Notes under the pieces: model-generated | Told to the model about the DNA's origin: nothing | Database searches by the model: none | Seen by the model: the letters and a program-made list of their open reading frames with translations, nothing else | Part shown: positions 1-8,211 of the stretch, one piece after another | Numbering within the stretch: the first letter of the stretch is position 1 | Layout: each line of letters begins with the position of its first letter | NCBI RefSeq assembly: GCF_014650595.1 | Contig: NZ_BMVG01000030.1 | Span: 1-64,000, forward strand | Reading direction: 5' to 3' | Length of the DNA: 64,000 bases | Origin: Streptomyces alanosinicus | GTDB taxonomy: Bacteria; Actinomycetota; Actinomycetes; Streptomycetales; Streptomycetaceae | Program-made: the position numbers and the translations under genes

Positions 1-90
1 GAACACCGACTCCAGGTTGACCTTCTGGCTCTTGAAGTGATTGACCAGCTTGTTCAGCGCCTCGAGATCGGCACCACTCATAGCGACCAT
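1..90 (-). CDS. WXG100 family protein, 5' part only (runs off left edge)
   Basis: Only the first 30 codons are present; the gene continues left of the window. The start is the ATG at 90 or a second ATG at 81. From the SGADLEALNKL segment onward, the DNA of 1-75 matches the second WXG100 gene (8,212-8,493) at all but one visible base, so the two are recent paralogues or a duplicated segment. WXG100 proteins are small helical hairpins, usually exported by type VII (ESX) systems. An IS630 element begins three bases upstream of the ATG and has removed the normal leader, so this copy may be silent. The WXG motif itself lies outside the window; identity rests on the paralogue. Confidence 0.75.
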   Translation of the reverse strand, partial: MVAMSGADLEALNKLVNHFKSQKVNLESVF

Positions 91-92
91 GG

Positions 93-110
93 CTAGAGAT
101 CTTTAACGGT
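93..110 (+). repeat. IS630 left terminal inverted repeat
   Basis: Sequence CTAGAGATCTTTAACGGT; its exact reverse complement is at 1229-1246. The TA at 94-95 is the likely target duplication. Confidence 0.92.
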
Positions 111-115
111 CCAGG

Positions 116-1176
116 TTATGGAGGTTGGAGGTCAAGCCCAGTTTTGGCGATGAGTCCCTCGATGAGGCGGGGGCGGTACTGCATCCGTTTCAGCCGCGTC
201 TTTACCAGCGCGGTGAGCTGGTCGAGGCTGTGTTTGGTGAGGTTGGCCAGCGATCATTTCAGGTGCGACCACACGCCCTCAACGGGGTTGAACTCGGGGG
301 CGTACGGCGGCAGCTGGTAGGCGGTCAGCCATGATCGGGCCGTGATCAGCTCGCGCATGGTGCGGCTGACGTGCGTGTTCAAGTTGTCCCACACCAGCAC
401 GATCGGTCCGCCGAGCTGCTGGTGCGCGGCGTCCAGCAGGCGGGCGTAGTCGGTCTCCGTGAAACCCTTGCGGCGGCCCTTGGCAGGGCCACGGTCGAGG
501 TGGATGCGGTAGATCAGCCGTGGCCGGTGGCCCGCTTTGGTGCAGATCAGCGCCGCCATCGACACGCGTTTGGTGACTGCCGCAGTGACTCGCACCACCG
601 GGATGTGTCCCCGGCGGCCCCAGGTGCGGCCCTCGGGCGGCCTCAGGCCCTGGCCGGCTTCATCCTCGAAGCAGAGCCAGGCGCCCAAGTCCGCCGCCCT
701 CTTTTTATGACGGGCCACTGCGCCTGTGGCCAGGCGGCAATCTTCGCCTCATCCCGCTCGGTGGCCTTGCGGAAGGGGACCTGCACGCTCCAGCCGATGC
801 GGTGCAGCAACAGGTCCAGCCCGGCCAGGGTGTACTCCACGCCGAACCGGCGGTGCACGATCCTAGCCAGCGTCCAGCACTGGTCACTCCAGCCCGAGGC
901 GGCCGGTCCAGCATCCAACACCGCTTCCAACGTTCGGAGTTGCGCCGCATCGAGCTTGCAGCGGGCGTCGCCGGGACCCTTGGAGGCCAGGGCCTCCCGA
1001 CCGCCCGAAGCCAACGCCCGCCGCCAGCGGTTCGCCGACATTCGGGTCGCCCTGAACCGCCGGGCCACCTCCCGGTCACTGTCCCCGGCCTCGATCAGGT
1101 CAGCGGCTGCAAGCCGGACTTGCTCACGCCAAGCCCGTTCCTCGGCCGTCAACCCACCCCCATCGGGATACCTCAT
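116..1176 (-). pseudogene. IS630-family transposase, frameshifted and with an internal stop
   Basis: The first part (start ATG at 1176, MRYPDGGGLTAEER) is a helix-turn-helix DNA-binding region. A -1 change of frame near 703-708, at a run of five A on the coding strand, leads into the catalytic part. That part has FEDEAG, VWDNLNTH and NPVEGVWSHLK, the DDE-type acidic residues of IS630. The next codon is TGA (255-257), followed in frame by SLANLTKHSLDQL and an ordinary C-terminus ending at 116. Relatives read HLKRSLANL there, so a CGA-to-TGA change truncates the protein. The A-run could be a programmed frameshift site, but the nonsense codon makes an inactive gene more likely. Confidence 0.85.
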
Positions 1177-1228
1177 GCCCCCGGCATAGCGCGACCAACG
1201 ACAGCCGTCACGACCCCGCGTAACCCGC

Positions 1229-1246
1229 ACCGTTAAAGATCTCTAG
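1229..1246 (+). repeat. IS630 right terminal inverted repeat
   Basis: Reverse complement of 93-110 with no mismatch. TA at 1244-1245 is the second copy of the presumed target site. Confidence 0.92.
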
Positions 1247-1277
1247 CCTCGCGCTTTCATAAAGTTCGAGGCTAGCC
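1246..1277 (-). other. Leader hairpin of the WXG100 gene, split by IS630
   Basis: If the IS630 is removed and one TA kept, the DNA upstream of the WXG100 ATG reads GGCTAGCCTCG, a 15-base spacer, then CGAGGCTAGCC directly before the ATG: an 11-bp perfect inverted repeat. One arm survives whole at 1267-1277; the other is cut between 91-95 and 1246-1251. It may have been a translation-controlling hairpin or an operator. Its role is unknown. Confidence 0.55.
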
Positions 1278-1316
1278 GGGACGCCGACACTCGGCCGCGC
1301 ATGCCCAGGCTCGTAT

Positions 1317-2357
1317 TCAGCGGCTGACAGCCTGGGCCTCTTCGACGACGACGTTCTGGGTCTTCCCGAACACACCATTGGGCAAGCCGGTCGGGTTCGG
1401 GCGGCCGGTTCCGGTCCAGGTGACCTGCCAAGTGATCGTCGCCTTCAGAGGGAAGGACCCGCCGGCGGACGAACGCAGGTACTTAATGCCGCAGGGCGGG
1501 TCCTGGTTCCCAAGTCCCGGGGCCCAAGCCTTGCCGATGGAGCCGTCGTCATTGAACGTGCACTCGCCGCTGGCCGGGTAGGTCGTCGCATCCGGCGTGC
1601 CGGGCTCTAACTTCAGCGAGATCGACTTGGCGGTCGTGGTAGCCTGGAGGCTCCACCCCGGTACATTCAGCTCGGCGGTCACCGACACCGGTTTGAAGTT
1701 CTTCTTGTCCAGCCAAGCCCAGGTGGGCAGGTTCACCTTGGTGGGACCGGGCGGGGCGAGCGTCACCTTCGTGTCAGGCAACTTGATTTTGTTGTACGCG
1801 AGTTGGGCCAGGACCTCAGGGGTGACCGCGTTCTTGACGGTGGGCGTCTCCCCGTTCTTCACCCAGAAGGTAGCGGTGTCACAAGCAAAGGCAGCCGGAT
1901 CGCCGGCCTTTCCCCGTGCCGGATCCCGCACCGCGTCCCACCACATGCCTTTGCCGGCCTCGGCCTTGTTGAAGTCCTTGTACGGCTTGCCGTTCTGGAA
2001 GTGCTCCTTGGCAATGTTGTACGCCTCACCGACCCCGCTGGCTGTGGGGATGTCCCACGCCTCCTGGAAGTGCTTGGCGAACTCGTCGGGGTTCCATTTC
2101 GGCTCGTACCAGCATGCAGGTGGCGACCAGTTGGTCATCGGCTCCAGGCCACCGGAGTCGCCCCCTCCGGAACCCCGCGTCGCCCCGTGGAAGGAGATGC
2201 GCGAGCCGATGGTCTGACTCTCGCCTTGCTGGTTCTCGCCCGAGAGGTCGAACTGGGAACCGCCCGGCCCCGTTGCAAACGCCAGGTTCGGCGCGAGGAC
2301 ACCTGCGAGGACGACCACGCCGGCGAGCAGCGTGCCGGATCTCTTCAGCGCATGCAT
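1317..2357 (-). CDS. Secreted protein of unknown function
   Basis: 346 residues. The N-terminus MHALKRSGTLLAGVVVLAGV followed by LAPNLAFATG is a clear Sec signal peptide with an AFA-like cleavage site near residue 28. The mature part has scattered Cys and Trp and no family I recognise; residues about 200-340 look beta-rich, as in an Ig-like or adhesive module. A good ribosome site (GAGGGGAAG) precedes the ATG. The start overlaps the stop of the upstream lipoprotein gene by 13 bp, so the two are probably translated together as the last genes of a minus-strand operon with a WXG-like protein. A cell-surface or exported partner of that set is an inference. Confidence 0.75.
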   Translation of the reverse strand: MHALKRSGTLLAGVVVLAGVLAPNLAFATGPGGSQFDLSGENQQGESQTIGSRISFHGATRGSGGGDSGGLEPMTNWSPPACWYEPKWNPDEFAKHFQEAWDIPTASGVGEAYNIAKEHFQNGKPYKDFNKAEAGKGMWWDAVRDPARGKAGDPAAFACDTATFWVKNGETPTVKNAVTPEVLAQLAYNKIKLPDTKVTLAPPGPTKVNLPTWAWLDKKNFKPVSVTAELNVPGWSLQATTTAKSISLKLEPGTPDATTYPASGECTFNDDGSIGKAWAPGLGNQDPPCGIKYLRSSAGGSFPLKATITWQVTWTGTGRPNPTGLPNGVFGKTQNVVVEEAQAVSR

Positions 2358-2998
2358 GACTGGCTTCCCCTCACGGACGTTCCGACTGTCGTCTGCCAGA
2401 CGCCCTGGGCGTTCTTCTCCAGGCGCATGTTGTACAGCACGAACGCGTCCTTGCCGGGCGCGGTGTGGTCGACCTTCCCGGTCTTGCGGTTCTTGTTGAA
2501 CGCCTTGGTCTCGTCCGAGCAGAACACGACCCCGGCTGCGTTCTTGCCGAACAACTCGACCTTCGGGTTGAAGTAAGACGTGGTTCCTGTGAAGCTGAGC
2601 TCAGCGTCCTTCCACTTCTGCACCCACTTCACGGTGGAGACGAGGGCTTCGTCCTTGTAGTAGAAGGACATGGCCGACGTGTTGGGATCGCCCTTGAGGA
2701 TCGCGGCGTTCATGGCATTCTGCGCGCCGCTTGCGTCGGTGAGGACCGCGTCCTTCGTGGCGTCGCCGGTCTTCCAGTTTTCGAAGTCGTCCTTCACGTC
2801 TCTCGGCAGTGAGATCGCCGGGCGATCGTCCGAGGCCGACACGCTCGGGCTGGGCGACGTAGACTCCTTCGTGTCGCCGCTCCCGGCGCCCGCGATCTTG
2901 CCGCTGTCCTTGGCCTTGGAATCGCTGCTACAGGCGGCCAGCGACAGAGCCGCGGCGCTCGTCAGCGCGGCCACGATAAGCAGAAGACGGCGGTTCAC
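2345..2998 (-). CDS. Lipoprotein of unknown function
   Basis: 217 residues. A signal peptide with lipobox LSLAAC puts the lipidated Cys near residue 23. A Ser/Thr-rich tether follows, then a compact domain (about 60-215) ending in SQSCMR. The fold of the domain suggests a small secreted alpha+beta protein, but I cannot name a family. The 3' end overlaps the next gene by 13 bp. A 375-bp gap separates it from the lipoprotein gene upstream, so it may have its own promoter there. Confidence 0.75.
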   Translation of the reverse strand: MNRRLLLIVAALTSAAALSLAACSSDSKAKDSGKIAGAGSGDTKESTSPSPSVSASDDRPAISLPRDVKDDFENWKTGDATKDAVLTDASGAQNAMNAAILKGDPNTSAMSFYYKDEALVSTVKWVQKWKDAELSFTGTTSYFNPKVELFGKNAAGVVFCSDETKAFNKNRKTGKVDHTAPGKDAFVLYNMRLEKNAQGVWQTTVGTSVRGSQSCMR

Positions 2999-3374
2999 GT
3001 GTGACTCCCAGTGAGGCGAGGGGCTTCGTGGTGGACATGACGATACTCAGAGCGCAGGGTGCCACGATGGCGAATGAGTATCGGATGCGGGATCGCGATG
3101 TGGCTGATATCGGCTCCATCCTCAGTCACCGAGGGATGGCTGTGCGCCATATTCCATTTCATTGGGACCGCCGCATCCCTGCACGTCAACCAGCTTGAAG
3201 GTACCGGGACCCTGAGTCGGCTGAACGGGTTCCCGGAGCAGCTGCAGGACGATCCTGGCGTCCTCGTGCGTTCTTTGCGTGTGGCTGGCATTCGTCCCTC
3301 GGGTTGGCGCACGCGAGACTGGCTAGGGGGAATCCGGGAATCGAGAGAGCCACCGTGCCTCTGCGCCAGCTCTG
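2999..3374. other. Intergenic gap, no gene seen
   Basis: No reading frame here looks real on either strand. A promoter for the two minus-strand genes below it (2,998 to 1,317) is expected in this gap, but I could not fix a convincing -10/-35 pair. Confidence 0.4.
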
Positions 3375-3866
3375 TCAGACCTTTGGGTCGGAGGACGTGG
3401 GGACGCAATCCGAACTGACGCTGATGAACATTGACGACTCGTTCTCTACGCCCACGCCGACCCACCATTCGGACTTTGGAGGTTTGCCCCCGACCCTGGC
3501 CATTTTCGGGTACGGGGGGTCGAGCGTGTATCCGGCCTTGACGAAGTGCGCCTTCGCCGCGTCCATCACGGGCTGAGAGGCGTTCTTGGGAACGTCGACC
3601 TTCAGGACGTAGTCGTAGGTGAACCTGTGCACGCCGGGTGTCTCGGTCGAGCACTTCTCCCAGCTACTGCTGTCGACCGACGTAGTGGCCGATCCGATGG
3701 TCGGGCGAACCGCTTCGAGCGTCTCCTGAGCAAGCGACTGTGCCTTGCTCACCACCGACTTAGGGTCAGTACCTCCGACGCCTGACCCTCCACAGCCCGC
3801 TGTCGCTGCCAACGCTGCCACGGCGGCGGCCGCGGCTCCCTTCGACAACCGTTCCGTCATCTTCAC
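3375..3866 (-). CDS. Lipoprotein of unknown function
   Basis: 163 residues from GTG at 3866; an ATG two codons later (3860) is an equal start candidate. The signal segment ends in ATAGCGGSG, so the lipid-bearing Cys is near residue 25. The rest is a small domain with two Cys (KCSTE and SSDCVP) that could pair outside the cell, and a VGVGVENESSMFISV strand near the C-terminus. It begins three bases after the stop of the hydrolase gene, so it is in the same operon. No known family recognised. Confidence 0.72.
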   Translation of the reverse strand: MKMTERLSKGAAAAAVAALAATAGCGGSGVGGTDPKSVVSKAQSLAQETLEAVRPTIGSATTSVDSSSWEKCSTETPGVHRFTYDYVLKVDVPKNASQPVMDAAKAHFVKAGYTLDPPYPKMARVGGKPPKSEWWVGVGVENESSMFISVSSDCVPTSSDPKV

Positions 3867-3869
3867 AAC

Positions 3870-5474
3870 TCACCAATCCAAGAGGTCTTCTCCAGCGTGC
3901 AATATGCCCTTGCCGCTGGCCTTCAGATCGTCACCGACATCACCGAGACCGTCCAACGCACCATCCGCATCACCACTCAGGAGGTCACCGCCAGCCCCAA
4001 CAAGGTTGTCCCCAGCTACCCCCAATGCGTGCATTGAGTCGCCGGCGTGCTCGATTGGCGTCCCCCAGTCATCCATCGCATGACCGGCGTTCTGTAAGAC
4101 CGCGCCACCTACGTCAATCGGGCTCCATATATTGGGTATCGCGCCGATCTTCTGCTCGGTCGGCATCGCCGTGACCTTCTGGGGCTGGCCGAGCACGATG
4201 TTGGTCATGTTGTTCAGGGACGGACCTGCGTCCCAGTACTCACTGTGTGCGTGGTCGACGCCACTCCCGTCGCCGGTGTCGAAGGTCTGACCGCCGAAGG
4301 CCGAGGATGTGGGGTCGTTGCCGAACCTGATGTGATGGTCGTCGTGCCACTCAAGCGGATTGAGCGGCACGGACACCTCGGGAACGGGGTCGAACTTCGC
4401 CTTGCCCGCCCAGACGTGACTGGGATCGAGATGCAGATCGGATGCCTTGTCGACCGTGACTCCAGGTGACCCCACGAAGATGACACCGTCGGCTTTCATT
4501 CCTGCGTGTGCGAAAGCATCACCGATGACGGTCGAACCGTAGCTGTGGCCAATGAGTGTCACATGGCCCGCGCCGATGTGGTTGGGCTTAAGGGAGTTGA
4601 CAAAGGCTGCCAACTTGGGAGCCCCCGCATCCGCGTAATCCGGCACGGTCGGACCACCGGGAAGGTCGTCCCATTGCGGAGCGTCATAGCCGAGCCAGTA
4701 GATTGATGCGGTGGAGTCCGGTTTCTGCGTGTTCGTCGTGCTGTTGAGCGTCAAGGCTCGATTCAAGTCACCCGAAGCACCGTCGAGGCTCGATCCCGTG
4801 CCGGGCACATAGACTGCCGTATTGGCCGCGGTGTCCGGGTTTCCATACGAGACTGCGACATGCCCCATGTCTACGTCGTCGAAACCGAGCAAGAACATAT
4901 CCGGCGTGTACTGCGGATCCTTCGGATTCGTCAAGTGCTTCCACAGCTTCTTAAGCCGCTGCGGGCAGTCCGGCTTCTGCACCGCCGCCTCGAGCCGCAG
5001 TCGATTAAGCTTGTCCGCCGCATCGGCGGGCAGCCCTTGAAATGCCGTCACATCATTCGGCGGCGAGGCGTCCGAGTACGCCTGCAGAAACTCCCGGTCG
5101 TTCAGGTGCTTACGTAGGTCGCCTTTAACAAGGTTGATCGTTGCCTGGTCCTTGTTCGCGAGCGCTTGCTGGAGCAAGGCTGCATCGGCAGCCCCCATGG
5201 AGTACGGCTCGGGGATGCGGACGGTGTTACCGATTCCTGGGCGCTCTTTCTCCAAGGCTGCCCCCAGAGCCTGTCGGCGCTGAAGCATGGGTAACTGGTC
5301 ATCAAGCCAGCCGCAGATAGCTACCAAGCTGGTCAAAGGCTCGGCATCGATACCGAACCGATCGAATTGGGCCTTGATCGATGATGCGCCGTTCCGCAGC
5401 CGCTCCTTATCCCCCTTTAAGGAGTTGATGGTCTTCAGTAAGGCACCCGGGTCGATCCCCGAGAATTCCCCCAT
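3870..5474 (-). CDS. DUF1023-type alpha/beta hydrolase with WXG-like N-terminal region
   Basis: 534 residues. The nucleophile elbow GHSYG is at 309-313 (Ser311) in VTLIGHSYGSTVIGD, with later DHAHSEYWD (about 407-415) supplying a likely catalytic His, as in the DUF1023 (PF06259) hydrolases of actinobacteria. The first about 190 residues are helical with no signal peptide. The tail (about 440-534) is Gly/Asp-rich with repeated AGD and GDL segments. The gene lies between a WXG-like gene and a lipoprotein gene, a setting common for DUF1023 proteins linked to ESX-type export. Substrate unknown; esterase or lipase-like activity is family inference. Confidence 0.85.
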   Translation of the reverse strand: MGEFSGIDPGALLKTINSLKGDKERLRNGASSIKAQFDRFGIDAEPLTSLVAICGWLDDQLPMLQRRQALGAALEKERPGIGNTVRIPEPYSMGAADAALLQQALANKDQATINLVKGDLRKHLNDREFLQAYSDASPPNDVTAFQGLPADAADKLNRLRLEAAVQKPDCPQRLKKLWKHLTNPKDPQYTPDMFLLGFDDVDMGHVAVSYGNPDTAANTAVYVPGTGSSLDGASGDLNRALTLNSTTNTQKPDSTASIYWLGYDAPQWDDLPGGPTVPDYADAGAPKLAAFVNSLKPNHIGAGHVTLIGHSYGSTVIGDAFAHAGMKADGVIFVGSPGVTVDKASDLHLDPSHVWAGKAKFDPVPEVSVPLNPLEWHDDHHIRFGNDPTSSAFGGQTFDTGDGSGVDHAHSEYWDAGPSLNNMTNIVLGQPQKVTAMPTEQKIGAIPNIWSPIDVGGAVLQNAGHAMDDWGTPIEHAGDSMHALGVAGDNLVGAGGDLLSGDADGALDGLGDVGDDLKASGKGILHAGEDLLDW

Positions 5475-5516
5475 ACCATTTCTTCCCGTTGAGTCCGTGC
5501 GCGTCGGCCATGCCCG

Positions 5517-5879
5517 TCAGTAGCCCTGGAGGTCCATCCTCATCATCTTAGCCTCAGCAACAGATACCTTGGCCGGGCACTTGGCGATCTCGGCATCAAC
5601 TGCTGGAATGACTTTGTCGATCAGAGATTTCATGTGTGCACGTCGGCCTTCGAGTTCCGAGTGCCAGGCATCGGCGGTCTTACCCGACCACACTTTTCCC
5701 GAGCCGATGTCTTTGGATGTCGTCTCCAGCTGCTTTCTGAGCTCAGCCGTCTGCGTCAGGAGATTGAGCTTCAGCGCCTTCAGAGCAGAAATACGCGGAT
5801 TGTCCACCTTAGGCTGGCCATCGTCTGCCCCCAAGTGCTCCCCCTCAGGCTCCTGTTGGTGAGTTGCGTCACTCAGCAT
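5517..5879 (-). CDS. WXG100-like small helical protein
   Basis: 120 residues from ATG at 5879 (MLSDATHQQEPEG). The core has the helix-turn-helix pattern of ESAT-6-like proteins with a VWSGKTADAW turn in place of WXG. The frame stays open upstream to 5975, but that region runs into the inverted repeat of the IS3 element, so the longer start is unlikely. No strong ribosome site lies before 5879, and the IS3 insertion may have removed the promoter. It is followed 42 bases later by the hydrolase gene and is probably the first gene of the operon reaching 1,317. Confidence 0.7.
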   Translation of the reverse strand: MLSDATHQQEPEGEHLGADDGQPKVDNPRISALKALKLNLLTQTAELRKQLETTSKDIGSGKVWSGKTADAWHSELEGRRAHMKSLIDKVIPAVDAEIAKCPAKVSVAEAKMMRMDLQGY

Positions 5880-5962
5880 GATGCCACGGGGAGCCAAGCA
5901 GCGTGGGTGGATGCCCCGCCCCTTGTGCACCCACTGCGGCCGCATTAGGGAGGGAACCGATC

Positions 5963-5987
5963 GGGTCTGCTGCACGATCGGGTGACA
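5963..5987 (+). repeat. IS3 left inverted repeat
   Basis: Begins GGGTCTGCTGCA and ends GGGTGACA; 22 of 25 positions match the reverse complement of 7202-7226. Confidence 0.88.
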
Positions 5988-6031
5988 TCTGAACTGGCTT
6001 GCCCTGTAGGGCGGGTGGGAAGGATGTCGCT

Positions 6032-6340
6032 GTGCCCAAGCCTTATCCGGAAGAGTTCCGCGAGGATGTCGTGCGGGTCGCGAGGAACCGCGGCCCGGGT
6101 GTCACGGTGGAGCAGGTGGCCACCGACTTCGGGGTCCACCCGATGACGTTGTGGAAGTGGATGCGCCGGGCGGATATCGACGAGGGGACCAAGCCCGGGG
6201 TGACCAGCCAGGAGAGTGCGGAACTGCGGGAAGCGCGTCGGCGGATCAAGCTGCTGGAGCAGGAGAACGGGGTGCTTCGCCGGGCCGCGGCCTATCTGTC
6301 GCAGGCACATCTGCCGGGAAAAGGCTCTACCCGCTCGTGA
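6032..6340 (+). CDS. IS3-family transposase OrfA
   Basis: 102 residues from GTG at 6032, with GGAAGG just upstream. It has a helix-turn-helix (VEQVATDFGVHPMTLWKWMR) and then a leucine-zipper-like helix (LREARRRIKLLEQENGVLRR). In IS3 elements OrfA binds the inverted repeats and limits transposition. Its frame ends at 6340 after the slippery site, where some ribosomes shift to make the OrfAB transposase. Confidence 0.9.
   Translation: MPKPYPEEFREDVVRVARNRGPGVTVEQVATDFGVHPMTLWKWMRRADIDEGTKPGVTSQESAELREARRRIKLLEQENGVLRRAAAYLSQAHLPGKGSTRS
6316..6322 (+). other. Programmed -1 frameshift site (G GGA AAA)
   Basis: In the OrfA frame the heptamer reads G GGA AAA followed by GG. Slipping one base back gives GGG AAA AGG and enters the orfB frame (GKRLYPLVKEL). 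This is the X XXY YYZ form used by IS3 elements. Confidence 0.85.
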
Positions 6341-7194
6341 AAGAGCTGGCCGGGGACGGGGTGCCCGTCACGGTTGCGTGCCGGGTGCTGAAGCTCGCCA
6401 GACAGCCCTACTACCGCTGGCTGGGCAAGCCGGTTCCCGATGCCGTGCTGGAGGAGGCATATCGCGCGAACGCTCTGTTCGACGCCCACCGCGACGACCC
6501 GGAGTTCGGCTACCGGTTCCTGGCCGATGAAGCCCGTGGTGCCGGGGCAGGGATGGCCGGGCGCACCGCGTGGCGGATCTGCCGGGACAACCGCTGGTGG
6601 AGCGTGTTCGGCAAGAAGCGCGGCAAGGGCAGGAAGGCCGGCCCGCCGGTGCACGACGACCTGGTCCGCCGCGACTTCACCGCGGATGCCCCCAACCGCC
6701 TGTGGCTCGCCGACATCACCGAACACGCCACCGGCGAAGGGAAGCTGTATCTCTGTGCGATCAAGGACGTCTTCAGCAAGAGGATCGTCGGCTACTCCAT
6801 CGACGCGCGGATGAAGTCCCGCCTGGCCGTGACCGCCCTGAACAATGCTGTTGCCCGGCGTGAACACGTCGACGGGTGCGTTCTGCACACCGACCGCGGG
6901 TCCCAGTTCCGGCCACGGAAATTCGTCCGGACACTCGACGGTCACGGGATGGCCGGGTCGATAGGAAGAGTCGGGGCCGCAGGCGACAACGCGGCCATGG
7001 AATCCTTCTTCAGCCTGCTGCAGAAGAACGTCCTCGACCGCCGGACCTGGGCCACCCGTGAAGAACTACGGATCGCGATCGTGACCTGGATCGAACGGAC
7101 CTACCACCGACGCCGCCGACAAGCCTCGCTCGGCCGGCTGACCCCCGTCGAATTCGAAACCGTCATGACTACGCCGGCCCTCCAGGCCGCGTGA
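6316..7194 (+). CDS. IS3-family transposase OrfB (catalytic part of OrfAB)
   Basis: About 292 residues, read after the -1 shift at 6316-6322; any upstream open frame is only the shadow of orfA. The integrase-type catalytic triad is intact: Asp in WLADITEH, Asp in LHTDRGSQF, Glu in DNAAMESFF. A conserved HTH_21-like stretch (PEFGYRFLADEARGAG) precedes it. The protein cuts and joins DNA ends as the OrfAB fusion. Confidence 0.9.
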   Translation, partial: GKRLYPLVKELAGDGVPVTVACRVLKLARQPYYRWLGKPVPDAVLEEAYRANALFDAHRDDPEFGYRFLADEARGAGAGMAGRTAWRICRDNRWWSVFGKKRGKGRKAGPPVHDDLVRRDFTADAPNRLWLADITEHATGEGKLYLCAIKDVFSKRIVGYSIDARMKSRLAVTALNNAVARREHVDGCVLHTDRGSQFRPRKFVRTLDGHGMAGSIGRVGAAGDNAAMESFFSLLQKNVLDRRTWATREELRIAIVTWIERTYHRRRRQASLGRLTPVEFETVMTTPALQAA

Positions 7195-7201
7195 CCCAAC
7201 C

Positions 7202-7226
7202 TGTCACCCAAACCTGCAGCAGACCC
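7202..7226 (+). repeat. IS3 right inverted repeat
   Basis: Ends in GCAGCAGACCC; pairs with 5963-5987 with three mismatches. Confidence 0.88.
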
Positions 7227-7800
7227 GTCAGGCCAGTGCCCGCTATGAAGCCGTCGAGGGTGGCGGACCGGTACTGGGGTCGTTTAGGCCGGTTGCGGAC
7301 GAGGGCCTCAAGCCGGTCGAGTTCGACCACGGCGAGGTTGGCCAGGCTGCGCTTGACGTGCGCCCGTACCCACTCGACGGGTCGAGGTCGGGCGAGTAGG
7401 CGGGCAGCAGGAACACCATCAGCCATGCGCGCTCGGCGATCAGCTCACGCATGGCGTGGGAGACATGGGTGTTGAGCCGGTCCCAGACCAGCACGATCGG
7501 CGCCTTGACGAGGTGGTGGACTCCGTCGATCAGCTCGATGAAGTCCCGCTCGCCCATGCTGCGGCGTCTGTCTTCGCCGGCTCGGCGGGCGCGCAGCCGG
7601 TGGCACAGCCGGTCCGCGACCCGGGCCGCATGGCGATCAGCCCAGCCACGGACAGGCGTCCCGAGCGTCGGCCGCTCACGGTCACGACCGGGGTAGGCCG
7701 CGCCGGCCCCAGGTGCGTCCTTTGGGCGGCCGACAGGTGAAGTCTGCCTCGTCCTCGACGCCCTGCGCGTGGCCGAATCACGCGGCATGCGGCTAGCCGG
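7227..7800 (-). pseudogene. Decayed IS630-family transposase
   Basis: Pieces in several minus frames line up with an IS630 transposase: a RTWG-like zone (about 7720), RLSVAGLIAMRPG (about 7640), LVWDRLNTHVSHAMRELI (7430-7500), LPAYSPDLDP (about 7400) and VKRSLANLAVVELDRLEAL (7290-7350), ending near the IS3 edge. Each step needs a frameshift, so no functional protein is possible. It is a different IS630 lineage from the one at 93-1246. The right end of this remnant is not definable by eye. Confidence 0.8.
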
Positions 7801-8137
7801 GCTCCTGAGCATCGGGGACGGCAGCGGTTCGGGAGGGTGCCCGTAGCCGGCGCGCCGTCCGCCGCTACGTCCCATACACCATCCGACATCCCACGGAAGG
7901 CGGGATGCGACGCACCGCGAGCGCGGCGGAGAGCCCGCGGTCACGACAGCCCCGGGCGCCACACTCCAAAGTGACCGGGGCCGTCATCTCCTTGAACACG
8001 ACCAGGCCACAACGCAGGCAGCCGCCTTCGGCGTGGGTGCCCCCGTCGCCTCAGCACCTGACACAGCTGGCGCGGTGCTGCAGGACGCCGGGCATGTCTT
8101 CGGTCTTCCCGGTATCTGATATCGCCCAGGGAAACGG
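7800..8137. other. Gap with no recognisable gene
   Basis: GC-rich DNA with only shadow frames. It may hold eroded sequence upstream of the IS630 remnant. Nothing specific recognised. Confidence 0.4.
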
Positions 8138-8179
8138 CCCGGGGGTGGTGGTCCGACCGTGCGGACCACCACCCCCGGG
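8138..8179 (-). terminator. Strong hairpin terminator after the WXG100 gene
   Basis: An 18-bp perfect stem (8138-8155 with 8162-8179) and six-base loop, 33 bases beyond the WXG100 stop codon. There is no long T-tract, as is common in Streptomyces. It probably isolates the WXG100 gene from the insertion-sequence debris. Confidence 0.8.
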
Positions 8180-8211
8180 TCGTGATGCCAGGCTTCTAAG
8201 AGCCGGTCGGG

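Larger units (their letters stand above)
93..1246 (-). mobile_element. IS630-family insertion sequence
   Basis: Bounded by perfect 18-bp inverted repeats. Both outer edges read CTAG, fitting insertion at a TA dinucleotide with TA duplication (94-95 and 1244-1245), the IS630/Tc1 habit. The interior holds one transposase gene on the minus strand, broken by a frame change and a nonsense codon. The element therefore looks recent by its ends but unable to move by itself unless a partner supplies transposase. Confidence 0.9.
5963..7226 (+). mobile_element. IS3-family insertion sequence (1,264 bp)
   Basis: Terminal inverted repeats of 25 bp (5963-5987 and 7202-7226) match at 22 positions. Two overlapping frames (orfA, orfB) joined by a canonical -1 slippery heptamer encode the transposase, and all DDE residues are intact, so it looks able to transpose. 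No target duplication is visible: GATC on the left against GTCA on the right. It abuts a decayed IS630 on the right, so one flank may have been lost by deletion. Confidence 0.92.

Noticed and set aside
5880..5975. Longer start for the WXG-like gene at 5,517
   Set aside because: Those codons run into the IS3 inverted repeat and resemble no family member.
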